DNA from: Dehalococcoidia bacterium
Lineage (GTDB): Bacteria > Chloroflexota > Dehalococcoidia > GIF9 > AB-539-J10
Length of the DNA stretch: 34,150 bases
NCBI GenBank assembly: GCA_004377135.1
Contig: SOHS01000160.1
Coordinates: 1 to 34,150 of the forward strand
Direction of reading: 5' to 3'
Made by a program: the position numbers and the translations under genes. Of this stretch, positions 8,934 to 18,243 are shown piece by piece; the first letter of the stretch is position 1, and the number at the start of each line of letters is the position of its first letter. The notes under the pieces were generated by a model. That model did not search any database and was not told the DNA's origin. It saw nothing but the letters and a program-made list of their open reading frames with translations.

Positions 8934-10739
8934 TTATTTGTTGATGCCGAGTTTGTCCAGAAGTGAATTATCAGGATTACCGGTTGATAAGTCCCAACCC
9001 AAAGCGCGGTAGTAATCATCCTTCAGCTTCTCCAGGGGAACCACTTCTCCTTTGGTTGGGCCGTCGGGCTTGGGTTCATTTAATAATCTTCCTGGCAGCG
9101 TGTCGTCTTCTCGTGTAATGCCTTCACGCATATTGAATAGCCGTTCCCGACATATAATTCTCATACCTGCTTCTTTCAGATCATCAAATGCCCAAGCTTC
9201 TCCAAATAAGGATGAGACATTCTTATCTACGGAGCCAAATACCTGCCGCCCAAATACACAGCATGGAATGGAATCTGCGATCATCTGGCCAATAGCCATA
9301 TTCTTTACCTGCTCCCCTTTGCCTTCTAATTGCAGTCTTGTTCCATCATGGATTTCCACTCTAGCCACCACTCCGTAACCATGATGGCATCCTCCCCGAT
9401 TGTTAATCGCAAATTGTAGGGCTTGGCCGTTGGCACCCCGGCACTCATAGCCACCAAGCTCCAGACCTTTAGCCTGTATGGCAAATGACTCAGACCCTTT
9501 AATTTCTTGTGATGCTCTTCTCACCCCTTCTGATAGCAGCAAGCCGAACCCCTCTTGACTCACTATTTTCTTCAGCATCGCAATCATCGCTTTATCGTCG
9601 CCAAACCGAAGCTCAATGCCATCGGTGTCTGTTGTCCCTATAAGCCCCTTTTCAAAGCATTCCATGGCAAAGCCAATACTTGATCCGGCTGACATGGTGT
9701 CAATACCATTTTCATCACATATCTGGTTCGCAGCAATAATAGCATCCAGTTTGTCAACCCCACAACTCGGGCCAAAGGCATAAATTGTCTCGTACTCAGG
9801 GCCATCACAGTGTGCGCCCTGATAAGGCCCTTTTTCGACCTCCATATATAGAGAACAAGGTGTAGGACAAAAGGGACCACAAGGCTTGTTCTGCCAGGTC
9901 CACTCTTTCTCATGAGAGGGGAAGCTCAGCCTCTCGGCACCTTCAAATGTTCCTCCTTGCCAGTTTCGTGTAGGCAGCAGCCCCAGCTTATTTAGTGTAT
10001 CAACGCTCATGCGTGTACCGTAGCGGCGCCACAAAGTTGCCCATTGTTCGTTTTCCTTTACTCTACTCAAGATATCCTTTCTTATCTTTTCAAATCCGTC
10101 CCTGTCACCAACTTCTATCTTTCCATCTCCATAGATCACTATCCCCTTAAGCTTTTTAGACCCCATAACACAGCCTGAACCCCCTCTGCCAAAAGCACGA
10201 TAGACAGGACCATCAACCATGATAGCCGCGTATCTAAGCAACCTTTCTCCGGCCGGACCAATTGCCATTGTGGCTGCCTTCCTTGCCGATAAGCCTCCCA
10301 GCATTACTCGCTGTGCTTCACCGGATTCCATACCCCACAAAGGGGTGGCGTCCTTGAACTCAACCTTCTGGTTATTTATCTCAAGATAAGTCGGAGAATC
10401 AGCAATGCCGGCAACGTCAATGGCCCATAAACCAGCCTTTCTCATTTGATGTCCAATCGTGCCGCTGGACATTGCATATAAATAGATGCCAGTCAGTGGC
10501 GACTTGGTATTAATAACTGTCTTGGAAGAATAGGACAAATTTGTACCGTTTGATGGGCCAGCAGTAAATATAAGGTGATTCTTCTCACCTAAAGGGTCAA
10601 TCCGCGGGGGTACTGAGTTGTATAAAAGATAGGCTCCCAGACCTCTACCCCCTATATACTGGTTAATTATCCTATCTGGGATCTCTTCGACTCGGTAAGA
10701 CCTGTTCGACAGGTCTATCCTCAGTATCTGGTTTGCCAT
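8934..10739 (-). CDS. Tungsten-containing aldehyde:ferredoxin oxidoreductase
   Basis: Start at internal Met MANQILRIDLSNRSYRVEEIP; YIGGRGLGAYLLY, GPEYETIYAFGPSCG, Cys-rich CGPFCPTPC; ORF track start extends upstream to 10793. Confidence 0.92.
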   Translation of the reverse strand: MANQILRIDLSNRSYRVEEIPDRIINQYIGGRGLGAYLLYNSVPPRIDPLGEKNHLIFTAGPSNGTNLSYSSKTVINTKSPLTGIYLYAMSSGTIGHQMRKAGLWAIDVAGIADSPTYLEINNQKVEFKDATPLWGMESGEAQRVMLGGLSARKAATMAIGPAGERLLRYAAIMVDGPVYRAFGRGGSGCVMGSKKLKGIVIYGDGKIEVGDRDGFEKIRKDILSRVKENEQWATLWRRYGTRMSVDTLNKLGLLPTRNWQGGTFEGAERLSFPSHEKEWTWQNKPCGPFCPTPCSLYMEVEKGPYQGAHCDGPEYETIYAFGPSCGVDKLDAIIAANQICDENGIDTMSAGSSIGFAMECFEKGLIGTTDTDGIELRFGDDKAMIAMLKKIVSQEGFGLLLSEGVRRASQEIKGSESFAIQAKGLELGGYECRGANGQALQFAINNRGGCHHGYGVVARVEIHDGTRLQLEGKGEQVKNMAIGQMIADSIPCCVFGRQVFGSVDKNVSSLFGEAWAFDDLKEAGMRIICRERLFNMREGITREDDTLPGRLLNEPKPDGPTKGEVVPLEKLKDDYYRALGWDLSTGNPDNSLLDKLGINK

Positions 10740-11056
10740 ACATTTGCTCCTTTCGTCATCAAGCGTCTCGTTGAACTTGGCTATCCAGGGCATGATTTCC
10801 TATTTTGAGTCAAGGTAGTCAACGGCCTCGAAGCAGGCGCGTGATGCCTTCACTCACCAGGTACATATAAATGCAATCACTAATCTCCTGGTCTCTGACA
10901 GAATGGCTTATGAAAACATCATGACTCGCGAATCTATAAATACCATAGTGCGGACACAAAGTCAAAGAACAGGGACTTTAATATAGGAGAGAAGCGACAC
11001 CAGGGACACTTTTTTAGCCTCTGGATGCTACTTGCCTCTTTGAATCTTCCCTGTGA

Positions 11057-11443
11057 AGAACCGCGGGTCAAGATAAATTAGGAATACTACTAAAAGACGA
11101 TGATTTGATATTCAGCACACTGGAAGGCAAGCCATTGCGCCATAACACGGTAAGCAGAGCGTGGATTATGCTGGCCGCTCGTGCTGGCCTAAAGGTTATC
11201 AGGCTTCACGATGCAAGGCATACCCATGCTAGTTTAATGCTCAAGCAAGGAGTACACCCCAAAATAGTGCAGGAGCGGCTAGGTCATGCTTCAATAAAAA
11301 TAATCTCGCTACATATTCCCATGTAGCACCCGGCCTTCAAGAAGCCGCTGCGGAGAGTTTTGCTAAACTGGTGTCGCCAAAGTATAATGGGGAAGCCGAA
11401 CCTGTTCAAGAGCATTATTAGCAAATTATTAGCAAAAATGCTT
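11057..11443 (+). pseudogene. Tyrosine recombinase (integrase) C-terminal catalytic domain, N-truncated and frameshifted
   Basis: LLKDDDLIFSTLEGKPLRHNTVSRAWIMLAARAGLKVIRLHDARHTHASLMLKQGVHPKIVQERLGHASIKI then +1 frame TYSHVAPGLQEAAAESFAKL. Confidence 0.85.
11416..11437 (+). repeat. 22-bp direct repeat, right copy (subterminal in island)
   Basis: tattagcaaattattagcaaaa, identical to 5773..5794. Confidence 0.8.
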
Positions 11444-11476
11444 TATGTAAGGGCTTGGCGGCAAAAATTAGCTTTG

Positions 11477-11561
11477 GGAGAGGTGACCGAGTGGTTTATG
11501 GTGCCGCTCTCGAAAAGCGGTGGGCAGAAATGCCTCGTGGGTTCGAATCCCACCCTCTCCG
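11477..11561 (+). tRNA. tRNA-Ser(CGA)
   Basis: ggagagg...cctctcc acceptor, anticodon loop CTCGAAA, long variable arm, T-arm gtgggttcgaatcccac. Confidence 0.95.
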
Positions 11562-11562
11562 C

Positions 11563-11651
<89 letters not shown>

Positions 11652-11947
11652 TTAACGGCGCTGAATCAGAAGGAGGATTTAGAACCGGATTCCTTAGATT
11701 TGGATATTAGCATTTGGGGCTTCTTTGCTATACCTCATGCCGCATAGTGATACCAGGATTATTCCACTATCCTGGGAAGAAGGCAATGCGTTGCTTAGTT
11801 ATGGCAACCACAAAAGAGTTGCAAAAGGTTATGATTTTATATAGGCTTACTTGGTTAAGGGATAGTATTTTGATCATGATGGCAAACCTTGTGAATTTAC
11901 TTGCTGGTTCTTGAAAATCTAGGACTACCTTGGTGAAGTAACTAACA

Positions 11948-13252
11948 ATGAAAAATGCTAAGGAAGTTAAGAAATCTGCCGGCTCAGCTAGTTCTGATTT
12001 ACTTCTATCTGATCAGGGCAGCAAGGCTGAGAAATATTATCATGACCTTGTAGCTTTGAGTCGAGTCTCGGCGGCAATCAGTGGTCTACTGGACTTGGAT
12101 GCTATTCTTAATATTGGCTTAGATAATGTGCTTAACATCATGAACGGGACCGTTGGAGGAATAATGCTCCTGGATGAACCTAGTCAGACATTATCCTACC
12201 AAGTCTATCACGGTCTGTCTGATACGTATGCTGAAGAAATGCGTCTAAAAGTTGCCGAGGGAATTGCCGGAAAAGTAGCTCAAAGCGGCAGGGCAATACT
12301 AGTGGAGGACATTTCCTCAGAATCAAATGCCGCTCGGATTGACCTGATAAGTTCAGAAGGTTTAAAGGCATTCATAAGCGTCCCCCTCCGAGCGAAAGAC
12401 AATGTTCTAGGGGTGATGAATGTTGCTAGCCATATGTCGCATCGCTTTACCAAAGAAGATGTGCATCTCCTGCACTCGATTGGGGATCAACTTGGCACAG
12501 CCATTGAGCAGGCAAGACTTCATGAGAGGCTTAGGAAGGCACGGGAACGATTACGCAAACTTGCACGACAGAACCTTGTGGCAGAGGAGGAGGAACGGAG
12601 GAGAATTGCTCGTGAGCTACATGATGAGACCAGTCAATCTCTCTCCGGGATAGCACTTCAGCTAGAAGCGCTGTTGGAAATGTCCTCGAAGTCTGGTAAT
12701 CAAGATGCTGAATTAATTGCTGGACTGAAGAAAGTCCAATCGCTGACAGTGCAGGTACATAAAGAAGTAAGTAGGGTAATTTCCAATCTCCACCCTGCTG
12801 TATTGGATACGCTGGGGTTAGTCGCTGCTGTTCGCCAGCATGCCCACAGTAGGCTTCAGCCCTTGAACATTAACGTAACAATGGAGGTTAGAGGGACTGA
12901 GATTAGGTTTCCTCCTGATGTAGAAGCTGCTATTTTCCGCGTTGTCCAGGGAGCCATTGGCAATATTGTCAAGCATTCTAAAGCAAAGAATGCTTCCATA
13001 GTGCTGGTGTATCAACCAGATGAGTTCTCGCTACGTATTAGCGATGATGGGCAAGGATTTGATGTTTCCAAACTCACCGATGTAGAGGAAAGTGGGCGAG
13101 GCCGTGGATTATTCAGTATGAGAGAGAGGATCGGCTTCCTTGGCGGCACCAGCGGTGTTGAGTCTAAGATTGGAGCAGGAACTACGCTTTGGGCTAAAGT
13201 TCCAATAGGTCAAGACATTATATATGACGAAAATAAGGGTACTGGTGACTGA
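11948..13252 (+). CDS. GAF-domain sensor histidine kinase, NarL-type (HisKA_3 + HATPase_c)
   Basis: GAF-like N-terminus; EEERRRIARELHDETSQSLSGIALQLE H-box; ISDDGQGFD and GRGLFSMRERIGFLGG. Confidence 0.9.
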   Translation: MKNAKEVKKSAGSASSDLLLSDQGSKAEKYYHDLVALSRVSAAISGLLDLDAILNIGLDNVLNIMNGTVGGIMLLDEPSQTLSYQVYHGLSDTYAEEMRLKVAEGIAGKVAQSGRAILVEDISSESNAARIDLISSEGLKAFISVPLRAKDNVLGVMNVASHMSHRFTKEDVHLLHSIGDQLGTAIEQARLHERLRKARERLRKLARQNLVAEEEERRRIARELHDETSQSLSGIALQLEALLEMSSKSGNQDAELIAGLKKVQSLTVQVHKEVSRVISNLHPAVLDTLGLVAAVRQHAHSRLQPLNINVTMEVRGTEIRFPPDVEAAIFRVVQGAIGNIVKHSKAKNASIVLVYQPDEFSLRISDDGQGFDVSKLTDVEESGRGRGLFSMRERIGFLGGTSGVESKIGAGTTLWAKVPIGQDIIYDENKGTGD

Positions 13253-13877
13253 CGACCATGCCATCATACGCGATGGTATTTGTGCCTTGCTTTCTCTCAC
13301 CGGGGATATAGAAGCAGTAGGTGTGGCCGCCAATGGAAAGGAAGCATTAGAAATGGTCAGGGAGCTTACGCCTGATGTGGTACTCATGGATATCGCTATG
13401 CCTATTATGGGCGGGGTGGAGGCTATAAGAAGGATACGTAAGGAATTTCCCAAGGTAAAAGTATTGGCGCTGACCCAATATGATGACAAAGCTTATGTAT
13501 TCCCAGTGATTGAAGCTGGAGCCTCTGGCTTCATCAGTAAGACAGCAGCATCTTCGGAACTTACCGCTGGTATCCGCTCCGTTCATCGGGGGGATTCCTT
13601 CCTGTCTCCTTCCGTAGCGAGGTTTTTAGTCGAGGATTATCAACAAATAGCCAGTATGAAAGGAAGTCAGGATCCCTACGAGCAGCTAACGAATCGGGAA
13701 AGAGAAGTGCTTAAACTGGTGGCGGAGGGACATACTACCCAAGAAATAGCGGCTATGTTAGTGCTTAGCCCAAAAACAGTGGAGAGGCATAAGACCAATC
13801 TTATGAGCAAGCTTGATATCCACAATCGTACTGAGCTGGTTAAATATGCCCTGCGCAAGGGCATTATCACCGTCTGA
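13224..13877 (+). CDS. Response regulator, receiver + LuxR-type HTH
   Basis: VTDDHAIIRDGICALL, DVVLMDIAMP, LTNREREVLKLVAEGHTTQEIAAMLVLSPKTVERHK; overlaps the kinase 3' end. Confidence 0.93.
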   Translation: MTKIRVLVTDDHAIIRDGICALLSLTGDIEAVGVAANGKEALEMVRELTPDVVLMDIAMPIMGGVEAIRRIRKEFPKVKVLALTQYDDKAYVFPVIEAGASGFISKTAASSELTAGIRSVHRGDSFLSPSVARFLVEDYQQIASMKGSQDPYEQLTNREREVLKLVAEGHTTQEIAAMLVLSPKTVERHKTNLMSKLDIHNRTELVKYALRKGIITV

Positions 13878-14098
13878 GATTATTACCTCGTAGTCTTCGC
13901 GATACTACTTATTTCCCATACCCCACTAATGGGAAGCGTTATCCACATAAATGAGCGATTAACTGTAGAAAATTGCGGTGATATTTCCCTACCTTCTGGG
14001 GTAAACACCTCTATTCCTTCAGTAGACTGGTTATTATAATTTGTAGTAGCAGGCTAAAATAAGCTTCTAAAAACGTGTAGTTGGCAAGGGGGTGCAAG

Positions 14099-14926
14099 AT
14101 GGAAAAGAACGCTAAAATTCTGCTGGTGGATGATGAGTCAGAGTTCATCGAGGATATGCGAGCTAAATTACTGGCAAAAGGTTGGCAGGTGTTTACCGCT
14201 GGTAATAGATTACAGGCAGAAGAGATAGCGCATCACGAAAAACCTGACCTGATTATTTTAGGAACAATAATGCCGCGTGGAGATGCCTTTCATTTGCACC
14301 AGTGGTTAAAACAGAACCCCAATTTCAGAGAAGTGCCTCTCATTGTGGTTGATGCCCCACCGGAAAAGCGTCTGATTAAGGGGTGGCGTATGGACGAGGG
14401 CTTGAAGCTTGAAGCCGAACAATATTTAATCAAGCCAGTCGAGTCAGATTCAGTAGTGGTCTGGGCTGAGAAATTCCTGGATAAGACACTGAGGAGAATC
14501 AAGGTACTGGTGGTAGATGACCATTCTGTAGTCAGGGAAGGAATTTGCGCACTGCTGAGTCTGCAAAAAGACATGGAGGTAATAGGTGAAGCTGTTGACG
14601 GAAGAGATGCTATTGATAAAGTGCAGCGTCTCATGCCGAACGTAGCGGTGATGGATATAGTCATGCCGGTGATGAGCGGACTTGAAGCAACGAAACGAAT
14701 AACCGAGGAATACCCGGAGACAAAGATTTTGATTCTAACCCAATATGACGAAGAAGAGAACATGTTTGTTGCTAAGCAGGTAGGGGCTTACGGCTTTATT
14801 GCCAAGAGCGCTGCCAGTTCCGACCTCTTGACTGGCATAAGGACAGTAGGTGGAGGAAGATACTTCCCCCGGTCTTTTGCCTACGTGTCTGCCAACTGGC
14901 CGGAGGGTCTGGATAAAAATAAATAA
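14099..14926 (+). CDS. Tandem receiver-domain protein (degenerate REC + REC), no output domain
   Basis: First REC ILLVDDESEFIEDM...LIILGTIMP; second REC VLVVDDHSVVREG...VAVMDIVMP; no HTH follows; RBS-like aagggggtg before ATG 14099. Confidence 0.85.
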   Translation: MEKNAKILLVDDESEFIEDMRAKLLAKGWQVFTAGNRLQAEEIAHHEKPDLIILGTIMPRGDAFHLHQWLKQNPNFREVPLIVVDAPPEKRLIKGWRMDEGLKLEAEQYLIKPVESDSVVVWAEKFLDKTLRRIKVLVVDDHSVVREGICALLSLQKDMEVIGEAVDGRDAIDKVQRLMPNVAVMDIVMPVMSGLEATKRITEEYPETKILILTQYDEEENMFVAKQVGAYGFIAKSAASSDLLTGIRTVGGGRYFPRSFAYVSANWPEGLDKNK

Positions 14927-14962
14927 TCCCCTTCGGAAAGCCTTACCCCAACCTGCTGGGTT

Positions 14963-17671
14963 ATGAAGGAGGATATTGGTTTGCAGCCGATAACCATTAC
15001 TCTTGATGGTCGTGAGGTAAGTGGCTATCCGGGGACGACCATCCTAGAACTGGCGAAGGAATCAGGTATAGATATCCCCACACTCTGTCATGCCCCTCAA
15101 CTAACTTCGGTTGGGGCTTGCCGTGTCTGTCTGGTAGAAGACGAACGAAATAGTACCTTATTGGCGTCTTGTGTTACACCGATAGCATCAGGGATGGTAA
15201 TCAACACGCATTCCCCGCGAGTTATAGAGCGCCGCAAGACCATAGTTAAGCTGATGCTTGCCAGCCATCCTGATTCTTGCTTGGTATGCGATAAAGGCAA
15301 TCGCTGCCAGCTACGCCAAATTGCCTCGGACCTGGGCATCGGATTGGTAGAGCTTCAAAGAATTCCCCAGATGGCTAGCATTGAGGAGGTCAACCCCTTC
15401 CTTGAACGGGATTTGAGCAAGTGCATATTGTGTGCCAAATGTATTCGCGCCTGCCAGGAACTAGTCGTTGAGGGTGCTATTGACTACTTTCAACGAGGAT
15501 TTACGACCATACCGGCGACACTGAACAATTTGCCGCTGGAAAATTCCGAGTGCACTTTCTGTGGAACTTGTGTGGCCCTGTGCCCTACAGGCGCGCTAAC
15601 TGAAAAGGAGAAAATATATAGAGGAACAACCCAGACTGTTGTCCAGACAACCTGTCCCTTCTGTGGCTGTGGCTGTAGCATTTGCCTGGAAGTCAAGGAT
15701 GGACATGTAGCGCGGATCACGCCGGGCAAGGAAAGATCGGTGCACAAAGGCACGCTATGTGTGAGGGGAAGCTATGGCTGTGATTTTATCCACAGCCCGG
15801 ATAGGTTGCTCAAACCCTTGGTCAAGAGTAATGGTAATTTTGAGGAACTGTCCTGGGAAGAAGCTTTAGAACTGGTAGGCACTCAATTCCAGCGAATAAA
15901 GGATGAATCTGGCTGTGACAGCCTAGCCATCCTGGGTTCCTCTAAGTGCACTAACGAAGAGAATTACCTTTTGCAGAGATTCGCCAGATCCGTGCTGGGC
16001 ACCAACAATATTGATAATGGCGGTCGCTTGTATAACTCTGCCAGCTGTGTCGGCCTGGGATCTTCACTTGGCTTCCCCGGTACTACAAACTATCTTAGCG
16101 GTCTGGAACAATCAGAGCTTATATTAGTTATTGGGGCCGATCCCAGTTCCTCAGCACCTGCCGTCGGTTATGCCATAAAGCGTGCTGTCAAAAGGCAAGG
16201 TGCCAAGTTACTGTTGATAGACCCTCGACAGACAAAGCTCCTTATGTTTGCCCATCTTTGGGTGCAACCCGAGGTTGGCACTGATGTGGCTCTTATAAAT
16301 GGCCTGGCCAAGGTGATTATCGACGAAGGCTTGCTGGACGAGGAATTCGTCGCCAGAAGTACGGATAACTTTGAAGCTTTTAACGAAGGCTTGAAAAAAT
16401 ATACCCTGGAGTATGTTGAGGAGACTACTGGTGTTTCAGGTCAACAAATTCGTGCTGCTGCTCGACTATACGCCAGGGCAAGCCGGGCAGCAATTGTCTA
16501 TGGCACAGGAATCACGCAGCATGTGACAGGAACTGACAGTGTGAAGGCTCTGGCAAACTTGGCGTTGCTGACGGGCAATATTGGGCATAAGAGAGGCGGC
16601 GTCTACGCGCTGCAAAGAGAAAACAATGGGCAAGGCGCCTGCGACATGGGAACATTACCCATATTCCTCCCCGGATATCAGAGTGTAGTGGACGCCCAGG
16701 CTAGGAGGAAGTTCGAAGAAAGTTGGGGAGTAAGCTCGCCGGCTGAGCCTGGGCTAACAGCCTTGGAAATCATGAAGCAAGCAAAAAAAGAAAAGATTAA
16801 GGGCATGTACATCGTAGGAGAAAATCCTGCCTTGAGCTTTCCAAATTCGAGACTCATTATTGAGATTCTAGCCTCCATCGATTTCCTGGTAGTCCAGGAC
16901 ATGTTCCTTACGGAAACGGCTAAACTGGCAAACGTGGTTTTACCTGCGGCAAGCTTCGCCGAAAAGGACGGGACATTCACCAACTTCGAGGGGAGGGTAC
17001 AAAGGGTGCAAAAGGCAATCCCTCCTCTGGGCGAAAGTTTGCCAGACTGGGAGATAATCCTGCGACTGGCTGACAAAATCGGGGCTCCGATGCCATATTC
17101 CTCTCCCCAACAAGTTATGGACGAAATAGTTGACACTTGTCAGCTAGCAACCTATAGCTCATATGAAGGGAATGGCCATACAGAGCCAGAGGCGCAGAGC
17201 CTGTATCAGGCTGAGTCGAGTAGCCATTGGGGAGTCGGGCGCATACATGGGGGGCAGTTCCCGAAAGGGTTTGCCCGCTTTTGCCCGGTTGCGTATGTTC
17301 CACCGACAAAGGCGAAGAAGGGCTATCCCTTTACCTTGCTAACCGGGGGTATCCCTAATCATTTCGGCACTGGCTCTAGAAGCTCCAGGTCTACGCGATT
17401 GAAGAAATTCTCCCCGGAGGCTTTTGTGGAAATTTGTGAGTCTGACGCCAGAAAACTTGCCATCACTGTGGGTGAGAAGGTCAAGGTCATCTCACCTGTA
17501 GGCGAGGTGACTACAATAGCCAAGATTACCGATACACTACGTCAGGGGATGCTTTTTATGCCAGTTTCATACCCAGAGACTCCGGTTAATGAGCTATTCG
17601 ACATTGTCTTAAATTCCGAAACAAAAGCGCCTTCACTGAAAGCATGCAGCGTAAAAATAGAGAAATTGTAA
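14963..17671 (+). CDS. NuoG/formate-dehydrogenase-alpha-like molybdopterin oxidoreductase with N-terminal [2Fe-2S] and [4Fe-4S] domains
   Basis: Ferredoxin N-term CHAPQLTSVGACRVCLVE, 2x[4Fe-4S] CILCAKCIRAC/CTFCGTCVALC, MGD domain CPFCGCGCSICLEV, NGQGACDMG. Confidence 0.88.
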   Translation: MKEDIGLQPITITLDGREVSGYPGTTILELAKESGIDIPTLCHAPQLTSVGACRVCLVEDERNSTLLASCVTPIASGMVINTHSPRVIERRKTIVKLMLASHPDSCLVCDKGNRCQLRQIASDLGIGLVELQRIPQMASIEEVNPFLERDLSKCILCAKCIRACQELVVEGAIDYFQRGFTTIPATLNNLPLENSECTFCGTCVALCPTGALTEKEKIYRGTTQTVVQTTCPFCGCGCSICLEVKDGHVARITPGKERSVHKGTLCVRGSYGCDFIHSPDRLLKPLVKSNGNFEELSWEEALELVGTQFQRIKDESGCDSLAILGSSKCTNEENYLLQRFARSVLGTNNIDNGGRLYNSASCVGLGSSLGFPGTTNYLSGLEQSELILVIGADPSSSAPAVGYAIKRAVKRQGAKLLLIDPRQTKLLMFAHLWVQPEVGTDVALINGLAKVIIDEGLLDEEFVARSTDNFEAFNEGLKKYTLEYVEETTGVSGQQIRAAARLYARASRAAIVYGTGITQHVTGTDSVKALANLALLTGNIGHKRGGVYALQRENNGQGACDMGTLPIFLPGYQSVVDAQARRKFEESWGVSSPAEPGLTALEIMKQAKKEKIKGMYIVGENPALSFPNSRLIIEILASIDFLVVQDMFLTETAKLANVVLPAASFAEKDGTFTNFEGRVQRVQKAIPPLGESLPDWEIILRLADKIGAPMPYSSPQQVMDEIVDTCQLATYSSYEGNGHTEPEAQSLYQAESSSHWGVGRIHGGQFPKGFARFCPVAYVPPTKAKKGYPFTLLTGGIPNHFGTGSRSSRSTRLKKFSPEAFVEICESDARKLAITVGEKVKVISPVGEVTTIAKITDTLRQGMLFMPVSYPETPVNELFDIVLNSETKAPSLKACSVKIEKL

Positions 17672-17677
17672 CACCTC

Positions 17678-17710
17678 GGCTTGTCTTCGACAAAAGGATG
17701 GGGACAAGCC
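17678..17710 (+). other. Intergenic inverted repeat with two competing pairings
   Basis: ggcttgtc(17678-17685)/gacaagcc(17703-17710); ttgtc also pairs with gacaa at 17689-17693. Confidence 0.4.
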
Positions 17711-17750
17711 CCCGTGCTACTTAATATAAGAATAGAAAGGGTGAGGCTTC

Positions 17751-18242
17751 ATGAATAAAGCGAAGACCATCACAAAGGCTGACCTGGCACGAATTAATAT
17801 CATCATTTCTGAATATAGTAGTCAGCAGAAGTGGGCAATGATACCGCTGCTGCAAAAAATCCAAAGTGAGTTCGGGTTTATCCCTCCTCAGTCTGTACCA
17901 TTTATAGCCAGAAGCTTGGGGGTTTTCCCCAGTCAGGTACAAGGGGTGATTAGTTTTTATACCCAGCTCTACACTCAGCCACGAGGCAAAAAAATTGTCA
18001 GAGTTTGTCGAGGGACAGCTTGCCATGTGCGGGGAGGAAAGACGATACTGAAATTGGTTAAGCAGCACCTGGATATAGAAGAGGGCGAGACTACCCCTGA
18101 TTTTGAATACACACTGGAAACCGTAGCCTGTATCGGCGTCTGTGCCCTAGCGCCTAATATGGTCGTTAGTGACCATGTCCACGGTCATATGAACCCCAAA
18201 AAAGTGGAGCAACTGTTTAAGCATCAAGAGGGTGAAAAGTAA
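17751..18242 (+). CDS. nuoE: NuoE-like NADH dehydrogenase 24 kDa subunit ([2Fe-2S] thioredoxin-like)
   Basis: PQSVPFIARSLGVFPSQVQGVISFYTQ, CRGTACHVRGG, TVACIGVCALAPNMVV. Confidence 0.93.
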   Translation: MNKAKTITKADLARINIIISEYSSQQKWAMIPLLQKIQSEFGFIPPQSVPFIARSLGVFPSQVQGVISFYTQLYTQPRGKKIVRVCRGTACHVRGGKTILKLVKQHLDIEEGETTPDFEYTLETVACIGVCALAPNMVVSDHVHGHMNPKKVEQLFKHQEGEK

Positions 18243-18243
18243 T

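Larger units (their letters stand above)
5616..11515. mobile_element. Putative integrative element/island inserted in tRNA-Ser(CGA), apparently immobile
   Basis: Bounded by 39-bp direct repeats of tRNA-Ser 5' half; degraded integrase at the right end; 22-bp direct repeat (tattagcaaattattagcaaaa) near both ends. Confidence 0.75.

Noticed and set aside
11714-11914. 66-aa ORF upstream of the histidine kinase
   Set aside because: No recognisable motif or RBS; low-complexity reading of an AT-rich leader.
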